Below the pieces are notes generated by a model that did not search any database, was not told the DNA's origin, and worked only from the letters and a program-made list of their open reading frames with translations. A stretch of DNA of 64,000 bases from Oxytricha trifallax. Taxonomy: Eukaryota; Ciliophora; Spirotrichea; Sporadotrichida; Oxytrichidae. The stretch spans positions 124,001 through 188,000 of the forward strand of contig ARYC01000056.1 in the NCBI GenBank assembly GCA_000711775.1. The letters run 5' to 3'. The translations under genes were made by a program, and so were the position numbers. Below are positions 24,168 to 32,925 of the stretch, piece by piece. Positions within the stretch are counted from its first letter, which is position 1. The number at the start of each line of letters is the position of its first letter.

Positions 24168-24526
24168 TTTTCATAATTGCTTGGCTCGAGTTGTTCTTAT
24201 TCGAAAATAAATTAACTTGAAATAATATTAGTCTTGTCCACAAGATGACAGTTACCCATATGAGTCTTACAGTGATCAAATTATTTGAAAATTCTTTTGC
24301 ATCCATGGCATTCAAGCTTTTATAGAAGTTCCTCTGCCCTTTAAATTTTATGTAAAAGTTTGCATTTATTAGATTTACTCCAGTGATTTTATCTTGTTTT
24401 ATGGCATTTATATTCTGATTAGCAGAAATTACAGACAAAACTTTTACATTATATAGGTCCTTGTGATGCAAGCATCTGCAGCTCTTAAAACAAAATCTGG
24501 TCTTTCTAACTCATTTGCTGAAACAT
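24164..24526 (-). CDS. N1 zinc-finger ORF directly upstream of the MT-A70 domain
   Basis: It starts MFQQMSQKDQILFQELQMLA. There are two cysteine/histidine clusters: VCNFCQSEYKCHKTRQNHW..C and ECHGCKRIFKQF, followed by HCKTHMGNC. It ends with TGA at 24164-24166, one base out of frame with the following MT-A70 start. Because MTA1-like proteins carry an N-terminal zinc finger, this may be the N-terminus of one ZnF-MT-A70 protein. The junction would then involve a single-base error or a frameshift; otherwise it is a separate small protein. A longer-looking frame on the same strand (24148-24471) is a shadow lacking these motifs. Confidence 0.65.
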
Positions 24527-24664
24527 TGTATGAATGTTGTATTTTTTATTATTCTTGTTTGGAAAAAGTATCTAAGCTTAATTAGTATTCTCAAATATTC
24601 AGACATTGAATATTTGTTTTAGTGATAACGTTGGCAAAATAAAATTCTTGACTAGTTTTAGCAT

Positions 24665-24720
24665 TTTCCTGAAATTAAAGTTGCGACGGGATTTTATCAC
24701 CAGTGGGTGATGATTTTTCC
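24665..24720. repeat. Hairpin repeat, copy 2
   Basis: The stem is GACGGGATTTTATCACC / GGGTGATGATTTTTCCCGTC with a 3-nt loop. It is a direct copy of 20385-20430 and better preserved. It lies about 140 bp before the zinc-finger ORF start. Confidence 0.6.
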
Positions 24721-24924
24721 CGTCAATAAAAATTCCAAATTTTGATGACACTTAAAGCAACACCTCTATTTCATAAATGATGTGATGAAGTTACCTCCAT
24801 CATAAATAGACCCCAAAAGCTTGCTATTTTTGTCTCGCATTTAATTAATAACCCCAACCCCTAACAAATTCCCTACAAATCAAAGCACTTATAAACCTCA
24901 TTAAGGGGTTTTGGGGTTTTGAAT

Positions 24925-25790
24925 GATGAAATAAAATAGAATCTTTAAATTAAAGTCAAGCTATTTTAAATTTTTTTTTGGATAATGTCAAAGTTAACTC
25001 CGACATAGTTTATAATTTATTTTTACTTAATTTACTCAGTTATTCTTGGTTTTTTTTTAAATCCCTATAAAATCTAAAAAGCAGCATGCATCGAGTAAAA
25101 ATTCAGTTAAAATAATATAAAAATCGCGAATATTTCAATTATAAATATATGACTAATTATAAATTGAAGCATTATTCAAACATTATTATAATTATTTTTT
25201 AAAAAATTGTTTGATTTTTATATTTATATATTTAAAATAGGCTCAAGTGATAAAATTCATATTTTTACTACTTGAGCCCATTTTTATTATATTAAAAAAT
25301 GAAATTATTTATACTTATTTTTATTTAAATTTGTTTTTATTTATTAAACTATTTTTCTATTAAAATGAAAGTAAATTTATTCATAGTTTATTATTTCAGT
25401 CTAATAATTTATTTTATTTTTAAAAAGTGTTTATATTTAAAGATTTTATACTTTTAATAGAAAAATTTCCAAAAATTATTCATGTTTTATATTAGGAGTA
25501 AATGAAACTTAATTTTAATTAAAATCATACTTCAACTCTATATCCTGCTATAATAAAATTTTTATTTAGAAATTTAATTTAAAAATATTAATATATATTG
25601 GGCTCTAGCAGCATAAATAAATATATTTTAATTCTTAAATTCACAATAATAAGAAGATCTTGAATAAATTAACCATAATTTTTATATACAATACTAAGAA
25701 TTTTCCAAGTAACTATTATATTCATTTCTTTGTATTTAAGAATTTTTATATTTGCAATTTTTATACTATTGACTGATTGTATAAATAAAT
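24925..25790. other. AT-rich, no gene seen
   Basis: Very AT-rich, with no frame beyond chance and no repeats with known elements of the window. Confidence 0.5.
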
Positions 25791-25792
25791 AA

Positions 25793-25918
25793 TTCACACT
25801 ATTCTATTGCGAATTTAATTTAAATATATTTTACAGTACTCAATCTAAAAATGAATCAAATTTTAGATTGAGTACTGTAAAATATATTTAAATTAAATTC
25901 GCAATAGAATAGTGTGAA
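25793..25918. repeat. Perfect palindrome, 58-bp arms, 10-nt loop
   Basis: 25793-25850 and 25861-25918 are exact inverted copies around ATGAATCAAA. There is no coding potential. It stands about 50 bp left of the N2 left end, so it may belong to that terminus or be an independent MITE. Confidence 0.9.
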
Positions 25919-26075
25919 TAATTTATTTATTTTAATTCATATTTTAAATTATACAATTTTTACACATTAGTTGGTTCTCCTATCAATCAAAATTACAATC
26001 AAACATCTATTGAATCCGTAAATTTAATATGAAGTTTAAATTAATTAATAAAATAAATCACACATATATAACAAT

Positions 26076-26942
26076 TCACAACTGGTTTCCCATAGTGGTC
26101 CATCCTCTTCTTATATTATGAGCCCTTCCAAAGATTTCCAGATAAGGTCCTTCTGGAACAAGCTTTTCCACAATCTTGTATAATCCTTCTGGCTTCTATG
26201 ACATGCTTCGCATAGGTTCAACTATGACATTTAGACTTGATTTCATTTTGCTGAATTGTTTGATATTTTCATAGCTTCCTTTCACTCCAACCAGACATAG
26301 CTCAAATCCATGTTGTATATATCTCCCTGGGCCACGATAGACTTTACCTTTTTATTGGTTTTGATCCAGACGATTGTTTCCACCCATCTATATCCATGCT
26401 TCTTGAAAAATGATAGTGTTGCTTCTGGTTTTGCATTGGCAACCCACATAAACAAATAACCTTCATCTTGGATGAGGTGCATAGGTATTTCTTTGATTTG
26501 CTTATCTGAGAGTGTATCGTAGGGTAAGTCAAAGCAACTCAGTTGCCATGGGGGGTCCATCACTACAGCTCTGAATAGCTTGCCTGTTCTCAGTAATTGT
26601 TACCTGTGGAGCTCTTCCACACTTCTTGCACTCGGATGTCACATTGAATTACGATTTTGTTCTTGAACAAGATGAGTTGGTTTAATGTCATGGTTAGCTA
26701 AGAGCTTCAGTTCCCTAATTAGTCGATCTTAAATATCTCTTGGCACTTTTTCTTGTGAACATGCAATGACTACCTGTGACTGAATCTGAAATTGCATTCA
26801 TCGCTTCGTAAGCTTTCTTCATATATTTCTCGATCTTTTCGACTAGATGATGTCTCGAGTAATGCTAGTATACTGCCGCCTTCTTCCCTTTGTATCTGCA
26901 AGTATTAATTGGACATTTGTATTCATTCAATGCTTGTTCCAT
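26076..26942 (-). CDS. N2 MTA1-like MT-A70 adenine methyltransferase
   Basis: It starts MEQALNEYKCPINTCRYKGK with a C2H2 finger (C-x4-C..H-x4-HH). The MT-A70 domain has IVIQCDIR, then VVMDPPWQ (DPPW codons at 26546-26557), then LPYDTLSDKQIKEIPMHLIQ and GYRWVETIVWIKTN. It continues GPGRYIQHGFELCLVGVKG and ends EIFGRAHNIRRGWTTMGNQL. These are all landmarks of the SAM-dependent N6-adenine enzymes, closest in my reading to ciliate MTA1. An intron of 20 nt (GTAACA..AACAG) before DPPW, and perhaps one of 22 nt further upstream, restores frame. Two one-base frame changes at A-runs (near 26665 and 26350) remain. No IES is seen, unlike host genes here. Confidence 0.85.
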
Positions 26943-27016
26943 TTTAGTTTTTATAATTTATATTATTTTGATCCAATTTTATGCAAAGATGGCTTCATGG
27001 TTCTGAATATTTATTT

Positions 27017-27058
27017 TGGTGTCAGAATGTTGACGCTATTGTCAAAATGTTGACATCA
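27017..27058. promoter_or_regulatory. Paired TTGACA palindromes between MT-A70 and transposase starts
   Basis: Two copies of GTCAnAATGTTGAC-type sequence lie 19 bp apart (GTCAGAATGTTGACGCT and GTCAAAATGTTGACATC). An inverted pair sits at 30204-30247, inside the helicase gene. The sites are dyad symmetric (GTCA..TGAC), as for operators or transposase sites. Confidence 0.45.
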
Positions 27059-27254
27059 ATATTTCGTGAAGAGCCCTGATTCAAAGTCCTCAATACTTCT
27101 GAAGTACCATAACTCATACTTTCATTTTCTTATTTAACTTATTAATTTATTAATTTAAAACTAAATTAATGCTAAAATTGGAATAAGTTAGTTTTGTGAT
27201 TAATTGCCGCTTCATAGAATCACAGTGTAATGGGAGAATAATTTCATTGATGAG

Positions 27255-28234
27255 CTACTGAGCAATCTCCCAACTGACAAGTTTAAGGGCTTCGACTGTA
27301 AAAAGAATTTGCAGAGTTTATGAGGAAAACTATAAACGGTACTCAAAAGAATTGATTAGTGAAGAAAGTTTGATAGCACTTTGTTGGAAAAGTTTACAAA
27401 AAAAAGAAGAAAAGCCTTCAAAAATTTCGGAACAGCTATCTGCAACTTTACAAGTCAGGAGTCTTTAACTAAGCACGCAGGGAAACTTTATAAGAGAGAT
27501 GTATTCTCATCATAGAAACAACCCTGAAATCCAAATTTCAAGATCAACTTTATGGAACTTATATAAAAAGCACGGAGTGAAACAGAAGGTGATCAAGACA
27601 ATAAAGCATCCACCCCATGGCAAGCTTATATAAAGGCAATAGGCTCTTGAAGCACTATAGCAAGGAGTTGCTAATTATTTATAGCTAAACTACACCATAG
27701 TCTTCTTAGATGAGACTATGTTTACTTATCACAATAATTAATAAAGAGAATACAGTGCAAAAAATCAAAACATTTAGCACAAATTGAGCTTGAGGAAAAA
27801 TTTTACAATTGCTGTTGTGGCAGCAATATCAAATACGGAAGGCTTAGAATACTTCAAACAATTTAATAACTCAGTCAACTGTGAAAATTCTTGAATTTTG
27901 TGATGATCTGTTTGGGAAATTAGGAGCTAAAGATGCGGTTGTCATTATGGACAACTTGAGAGAGCACCATAGCAACATAGTGAAGTAATATTTCGAAACG
28001 GCAGAGACTCCTATATTATTCACACCATCTTACTTCCCCGATTCAAACCCCATTGAGGACTTCTTCAGTTTGGTGAAGAGAAAATTCAAAAGGGCTAAGC
28101 TCTCTGCACTATGCAACAATTAGGAATTTAATTATAGGGACTCAATCAATAAAAGCTTTATGGGCTTTGACGAACGAGATGTAGAAAGTATTTGTGATTA
28201 AGGAATTAAGAGAATTAATTATTTAAAGTTGTGA
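27255..28234 (+). CDS. N2 DD34E Tc1/IS630-type transposase
   Basis: A frame with YEENYKRYSKELISEESLIA at its start (a helix-turn-helix-like region) continues to TIVFLDETMFTYHNNQQREY (first Asp). It then has AVVIMDNLREHHSN (second Asp) and PDSNPIEDFFSLVKRKF (Glu), with exactly 34 residues between the last two. It stops at TGA 28232-28234. An upstream frame (NNFIDELLSNLPTDKFKGFD) joins if one A is added near 27303. A second one-base change near 27880 is also needed. No ATG is certain. Its 3' end overlaps that of the 22-kDa-like gene by about 90 bp, convergently. Confidence 0.85.
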
Positions 28235-29092
28235 TAAATATTTCTTGTAACTCATAGTTATTTTGAGGTCTTTTTAGGCGTAGAGTTTTAACTTTGGCCA
28301 TTGCTTGTCTGAAAATCTACATTTTTCTATGAGTTTTTCATCTTAGTATCGCCTGGTTTCATGAAAATCATTTCTCCTTCCTACCCTCTCATTCTTTTGA
28401 AGCTCATGCCAACTTCTTATTTTTATTTGGGCTTTCTAAGGCTAACTATTTTAGTGCTTTCTTTGAGCAGATGTATCGTTTTACCAGGACTTTCTAAACA
28501 TGGTTTAAACACTTAAGGAAATCATACTTGAAACATAAGGATGCTGAAGTAACTTCTTGTGCCAAGCGTCAGATATGAGAATGTAGTTCTTCTTTTCTTC
28601 ATTTTTAGTTTCATCAAATCTTATATCCTGAGCGTGTTTGATTATTTTATTTGTGTACTCAGGCTCAAGAGTGTTCAGCACATTGAAAAAATACTATCTG
28701 TTGATAACTTTCTTTTTGTTGTCAATATGTGACAGGTACTCAAATATCCGCTTGTCTTGTCCGATCTCTGACAGTATGTTCTTCACAGACAGCTCTTCGT
28801 ATTTGGGCACTTTGATAATCTTAACCTCTTCATTTGTAAAGACCTTTTTCTCCTCCTTAAGTATCTGCTTTAAGTAGTCCTTATTAACTGAACTCGAGGG
28901 AGGCAAGTGCATGTTCACTGATAAGAAATAATGTTTCATGAATCTTACATATCTCGGTAAATTACTTATAAATATCAGTTTTTTATCTAAACCTGGATGA
29001 AAGCTGGCTTGCAGCTATTTTTTGTGGCCCCCTTGCATTTCGTCATCTGTTGCTCTGGCCTAGTTGAAAGTCCGATTTGAATTCAGCTCCAT
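28142..29092 (-). CDS. N2 22-kDa-like protein, intact
   Basis: This is an uninterrupted 316-codon frame from MELNSNRTFNQARATDDEMQ to TGA, with TAA/TAG as Gln. The core KVPKYEELSVKNILSEIGQD, then YLSHIDN and INRQYFFNVLNTLEPEYTNK, parallels TBE EIPNYPEFTVTNLCDDAMSD and LPERNFFFDVLGTLKPEYLN. ISDAWHKKLLQHPYVSSMIS also matches TBE ISESWLSELQKHPYISSKIC. It is larger than the TBE protein because of extra N- and C-terminal parts. No catalytic motif is visible. An origin shared with TBE is well supported by eye. Confidence 0.8.
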
Positions 29093-29508
29093 GTGTTAAG
29101 ACTTCTTAATGTGATTTTGAATTATTAATAATAGCTTAATATATAGTATATGAAATCAAAAAATTACACATGCAATTTAATTATTAATTAAGAAGTCATA
29201 GTCTGTGATTATAAAATATTAAATTGTAAAAATGTGTGAATAATCACAAAAAACCCTTAAAATTCCTTAAAAAACGTCGAAAACTGTGAATAATCACATA
29301 GTCATATTTTCCAAAACTTTATAAGTTAAAAACAGTTTTGGGTACTTAATATTAAATAAATATGTATTAATCTGAATTTAAATTATTCTCCCCCTTTAAT
29401 GATAATAATCACAACTTATGTGAAGTAAGCTTATGAATAAATTTTAATCACAAAAAAGTTTTATAATACTCATTATTAAATTTAAAAATCAAAAAGCCCG
29501 CACTTCTC

Positions 29509-32170
29509 ATGCAGACAGCTGAAGATAAGCTCACATCTTAAAATTTCTTTTGCTCTCCTATTTAGATATAGAAGCAAGGAGCAGCTAATCTCCACTGCAC
29601 ATAGACTCAGATGAAGATCGCTCAGACGAATCATGGACTGAGAACAGCAGTGATACTATCAAAGAAAGAAGGAAAAGATCAAGCAAGAGAGTGTAAAAGT
29701 AAAATGCCAAAATGACTCATGCCGCTATCACTCACCTCAGAGAGATTACTTCAGACTTCACAAAAACCTTCTTGGCTGTTAAGGATGACATTGCTAAGAT
29801 AAGCGAAGGTCCTCTCAAAGGATACTCAAAAGATCAACTATAAAATTTTATCAGAGTAGAGAGGTAAAGGCTGAAGAGGAATAAGCAAGGCTTAGATGTG
29901 AGAGTCGGATCAAGAAATCATTAATAGGTCGAAAATGCAAACCATTCAGGACAAACTTGTGCAAGGACCAAGACTTAGTAAATTTGCGAGAATACCGGAC
30001 ATGCTGAGGTAGAAGGGCAATTTAAGATGAGCGCTAACCAGTGACTAGCCTATGAAATAATTTAGAGCTTTGATTCAGCTCAGCCGAAGCTCAAGGTACT
30101 TGTATTGGAAGCCATTAAACATACTTTGAATAAAAGTGCAGAACTATTTTATGAAGCTGTTGATCACAACGCTAACCAATAAATTCAGGAAATATTAAAG
30201 CTCTTAAGTGAGCGTCAACATTCTGACATCCTGTAAACATTTTGACAACTTCAACCTGAGGTAGTAGTTAAGCTGAACTTTATGATGGTCAAGGAGGTCC
30301 CATCGTATGGAAATGAAGGTGGCTTGCTGATAAAGACTTTTTGCCCTTTATAGAAAACTCCAAGAAATTCAGAATTGCTACTGAAGATGAGGCTTCTCAA
30401 ACTTTGCACATTCTTGAGTCTATATTAGTGCAATTCAAAGATCTTCAATAGTAAACCTCAAAGGGTCTAATCATCATGGCTTTAGCAGTGAAGCCAAATG
30501 GAGTTTCTGAGCTTATATCGAGCGAAGAAAGTAAGACTCTACTAAGCGCTTGTTTGTAAGCTGAGGGTTATTCGATTCAAGTATCGTTGCCATCGCATAG
30601 AATCCATAGAAATTTCTCAGGATGTAAATGCTTAAAAAGCTAAGAAACTATGAAGAGAGTGACTAATAGCTTATTGGTTAGATTATCTAAAAAATCAAGG
30701 TTAGCAAAGATGAAGGCTCTTAGGATGGTCTCTTATCGTTGCTCCATCAAAGACAACTTCTGGCGACTTTATTTTGAAAAGAAGTAGCGTGGATTACGAC
30801 TTAGCAAGGCTCATTTAGATATTTGAAAGCCTTAATGTCAGCCAACTTCAACTTTGCAATTTTTTATCTAATGCCCTTCAGAGTAATTGTCAAAAAAGGT
30901 GAATAAAATAATCTCAAATGGTGTTGATAGAAGATAGGAATCTTCGGAAGAATTCTGCACAGCTTACTTTGAAGAGAAAACTATTAGCTACTCATTGAAC
31001 TAGGCGGCCCATTGAAGGAGTTCTATGAGCTATCTAAAAGCCTTAGTGAAAACTCGGATGAATATGTGCACTCCTATTGCTAATCTATGGTAGCTGCAGT
31101 TATATCAAACTCAAAACATAGAATTACATTAATCGAAATGCCTACTGGGTCTGGCAAGACTTGGGTCTAGGCTATGTTAGCAATTTACTTTTCAAACCAG
31201 CATAAGCAAGTCACATTTCTTGAGCAAAATAACATCCTGAGAACTATGGTGGAGGAAAAAATTGGTACACTTCTAGATAAAGTGAGAGTACTTGACATGG
31301 AATCATCCTACAAGTATCAGGTTAAAGATAATTTAATCATTATGGATGAGTATGACTGTGTGCTTGAGCAGAGGTCATTTTATTCTCTTGGCAAGACCAT
31401 TACAGGATTGTGGGCATTACAAAACAAGATGATATTTATGTTTTCTGCTACAAACTCTAGTGGTCACAAATATCTTTTCCAAGATATGTTTGAAAATATT
31501 GGTGAGATGAAATTTTCATCGGAAAGACAAGCAGCTCTGGGGAAAATTGAAGAGGACAGTTGTTAAGTGGTATGTGTGAAGAATCCACTGATCCTTGCAG
31601 ACGCTATACTAAAAGAGATTGATCAACATTAAAATAATGCACCACTCATCCTCATCTACTCAAAATAAAATAAACTTGAAGTTGAACCACTTATGCAAAT
31701 GAAATTGGGGGTACCATTTACTCAATAGCTGACCCCGACTTCTTGATTTCGATCAAAGATAAAGATAAAGGGATACTCTTCTTACCGATTGAGTATGGAA
31801 GAGGAGTCGATACTAAGTTCCAAGTTGACGCGATAGTACTTTTAGCTTCTTATGTCTCATCCGAAGCATAATTATACTAAATGATTGGAAGAGGGAGCAG
31901 AACTCAGGGATAGCAGCGTGGCATTGTTTTTGAGCAAGTGGCAGACACCTAGACGATATTTTGGGCGAGGCTCAAAAGATTACATAATCAAAAGCTGAGA
32001 GAGCTTTCTTACTTATTAAAAGTCATATGGAGAAGAAGAAATAACGGAGACTTGCTGAAATTATTGAGGAAGCTCAACATAATGAGGATAGTATTGCCTC
32101 ATTAAAGGATTTAGAGACATTGGTAGGATAGAAATTCTTTTTAAGTTTGATATAAGGTATAGAACTTTGA
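29509..32170 (+). CDS. N2 SF2-type helicase
   Basis: An N-terminal half of about 500 residues has no motifs I know (HLREITSDFTKTFLAVKDDI, then KVLVLEAIKHTLNKSAELFY). The C-terminal half has PTGSGKT (31141-31161, Walker A), DEYD (31345-31356, Walker B/DExD), SATN (31444 on, motif III) and QMIGRGSRTQGQQR (motif VI, near 31879). This is the classic SF2 set. It ends SIASLKDLETLVGQKFFL and TGA. Frame changes, at least four, lie near 29700, 30700, 31000 and 31710, so it reads as broken. A helicase is not part of TBE. It takes the place of the zinc-finger kinase there, in the same orientation relative to the transposase. Confidence 0.8.
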
Positions 32171-32384
32171 ATCAGAATGGTGCATGTTGGAGCACTTGTG
32201 ATTGTGTGTGTGTTTTAAATATTCATTTCAGTGTGATTTATTTTATTAATTAATTTAAACTTTCATATTAAATTTACGGAATATATAAGATTTAATTAAA
32301 GTGAATTGATATGGAATTGATTTATTATGAAAAATAATCTGTAAAATTCGTGATTGTAAAAATCTAATTAACACTAATTGGAAT

Positions 32385-32925
32385 ACTTATTATTAATAAA
32401 ATAAATTGACTATCTTTATAAAAACGATTCATCTTCATCATCGCTATCTGTAGGTTTAAATCTGTCAGACCCCCCTCTCTGAGTCACCTGGCGAATCACC
32501 GATTTGTGACACCCGTGGTCTTACCAGGTAGGACCACTAAATATTAAAAATAAAGATATAATTTTTTACAGCTTACATTTTAAGTGAGTGCACAGGCTCC
32601 ATCTGCTTCTGATCTACAAGAATACTTATTAATATATTAAGTGTTAATATTTATTAATCTATTACTTATTATAAATTATGAATCCACTATCTTTAATATA
32701 CTCCTTTGCAAAATTTTTTTTAAACAAAGTTATAGAAAGATTGATGTCATATTAGGTTGAGCTATTATAATCTAAATAGACAAGTTTTATTATCAAAATA
32801 GTAAAAATACTAATAATAGAGTTGGTGATTATGTAATTGTCTTTTTACATTTAATTCTTAGATAAATGTGATTAAAAAAATAAGTAGGAAAATGTTTTAT
32901 AATAAATTTATTGTGAATCATTTGT
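32385..32925. other. Spacer with a small GC-rich block
   Basis: At about 32455-32545 a GC-rich block includes GTCACCTGGCGAATCACC, then TTTGTGAC and ACCAGGTAGGACCAC. The rest is AT-rich. No gene is seen before the IFT140 start. Confidence 0.5.

Larger units (their letters stand above)
18336..24797. mobile_element. Transposon N1: transposase, 22-kDa-like, MTA9-like and coiled-coil genes
   Basis: The boundaries come from comparison with intact TBE copy D. TBE sequence stops near 18336 and resumes near 24797, so about 6.4 kb was inserted. Within it lie, left to right, a lysine-rich coiled-coil gene (minus), a 22-kDa-like gene (minus), a DD34E transposase (plus), an MT-A70 gene and its upstream zinc-finger ORF (both minus). 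I could not find convincing inverted repeats at the edges. The left edge has a telomere-like AAACCAAAAAACCCCC. At least four coding breaks are present in total. Confidence 0.75.
14395..24921. mobile_element. TBE transposon copy A, split by element N1
   Basis: The left terminus CAAAACCCCAAAACCCC starts at 14395 and the same sequence in inverse ends at 24921. The first about 80 bp of both ends match, including GTTTATAAGTGCTTTGATT. AAT precedes the left end and follows the right end, fitting the ANT target duplication of TBE elements. About 4.1 kb belongs to TBE: kinase gene on minus, 22-kDa gene on plus, transposase on minus. About 6.4 kb between roughly 18336 and 24797 is an insertion near the 5' end of the transposase gene. 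All three TBE genes carry at least one frame change. Confidence 0.9.
25958..32380. mobile_element. Transposon N2: MTA1-like methyltransferase, transposase, 22-kDa-like, SF2 helicase
   Basis: The sequence near 26013-26063 (CGTAAATTTAATATGAA, then TTAATTAATAAAATAAATCA) recurs in inverse at about 32228-32279. More diverged similarity extends outward (TATCAAT..ATC). The inverted repeats lie just outside the stop codons of the first and last genes, so they define a unit of about 6.4 kb. Gene order is MT-A70 (minus), transposase (plus), 22-kDa-like (minus) and helicase (plus). This equals TBE order (transposase, 22-kDa, third gene) with a methyltransferase added at the left. Exact outer ends and target duplication were not resolved. 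Confidence 0.8.

Noticed and set aside
24148-24471. 107-aa minus-strand ORF in N1
   Set aside because: The overlapping frame with Gln at TAA/TAG carries two zinc-finger-like clusters, so this one is a shadow.
26344-26532. 62-aa minus-strand ORF inside the N2 MT-A70 gene
   Set aside because: Shadow frame of the DPPW-containing frame, with no motif of its own.
28638-28877. Plus-strand ORF opposite the N2 22-kDa-like gene
   Set aside because: Antisense shadow of an intact 316-codon frame with conserved core motifs.
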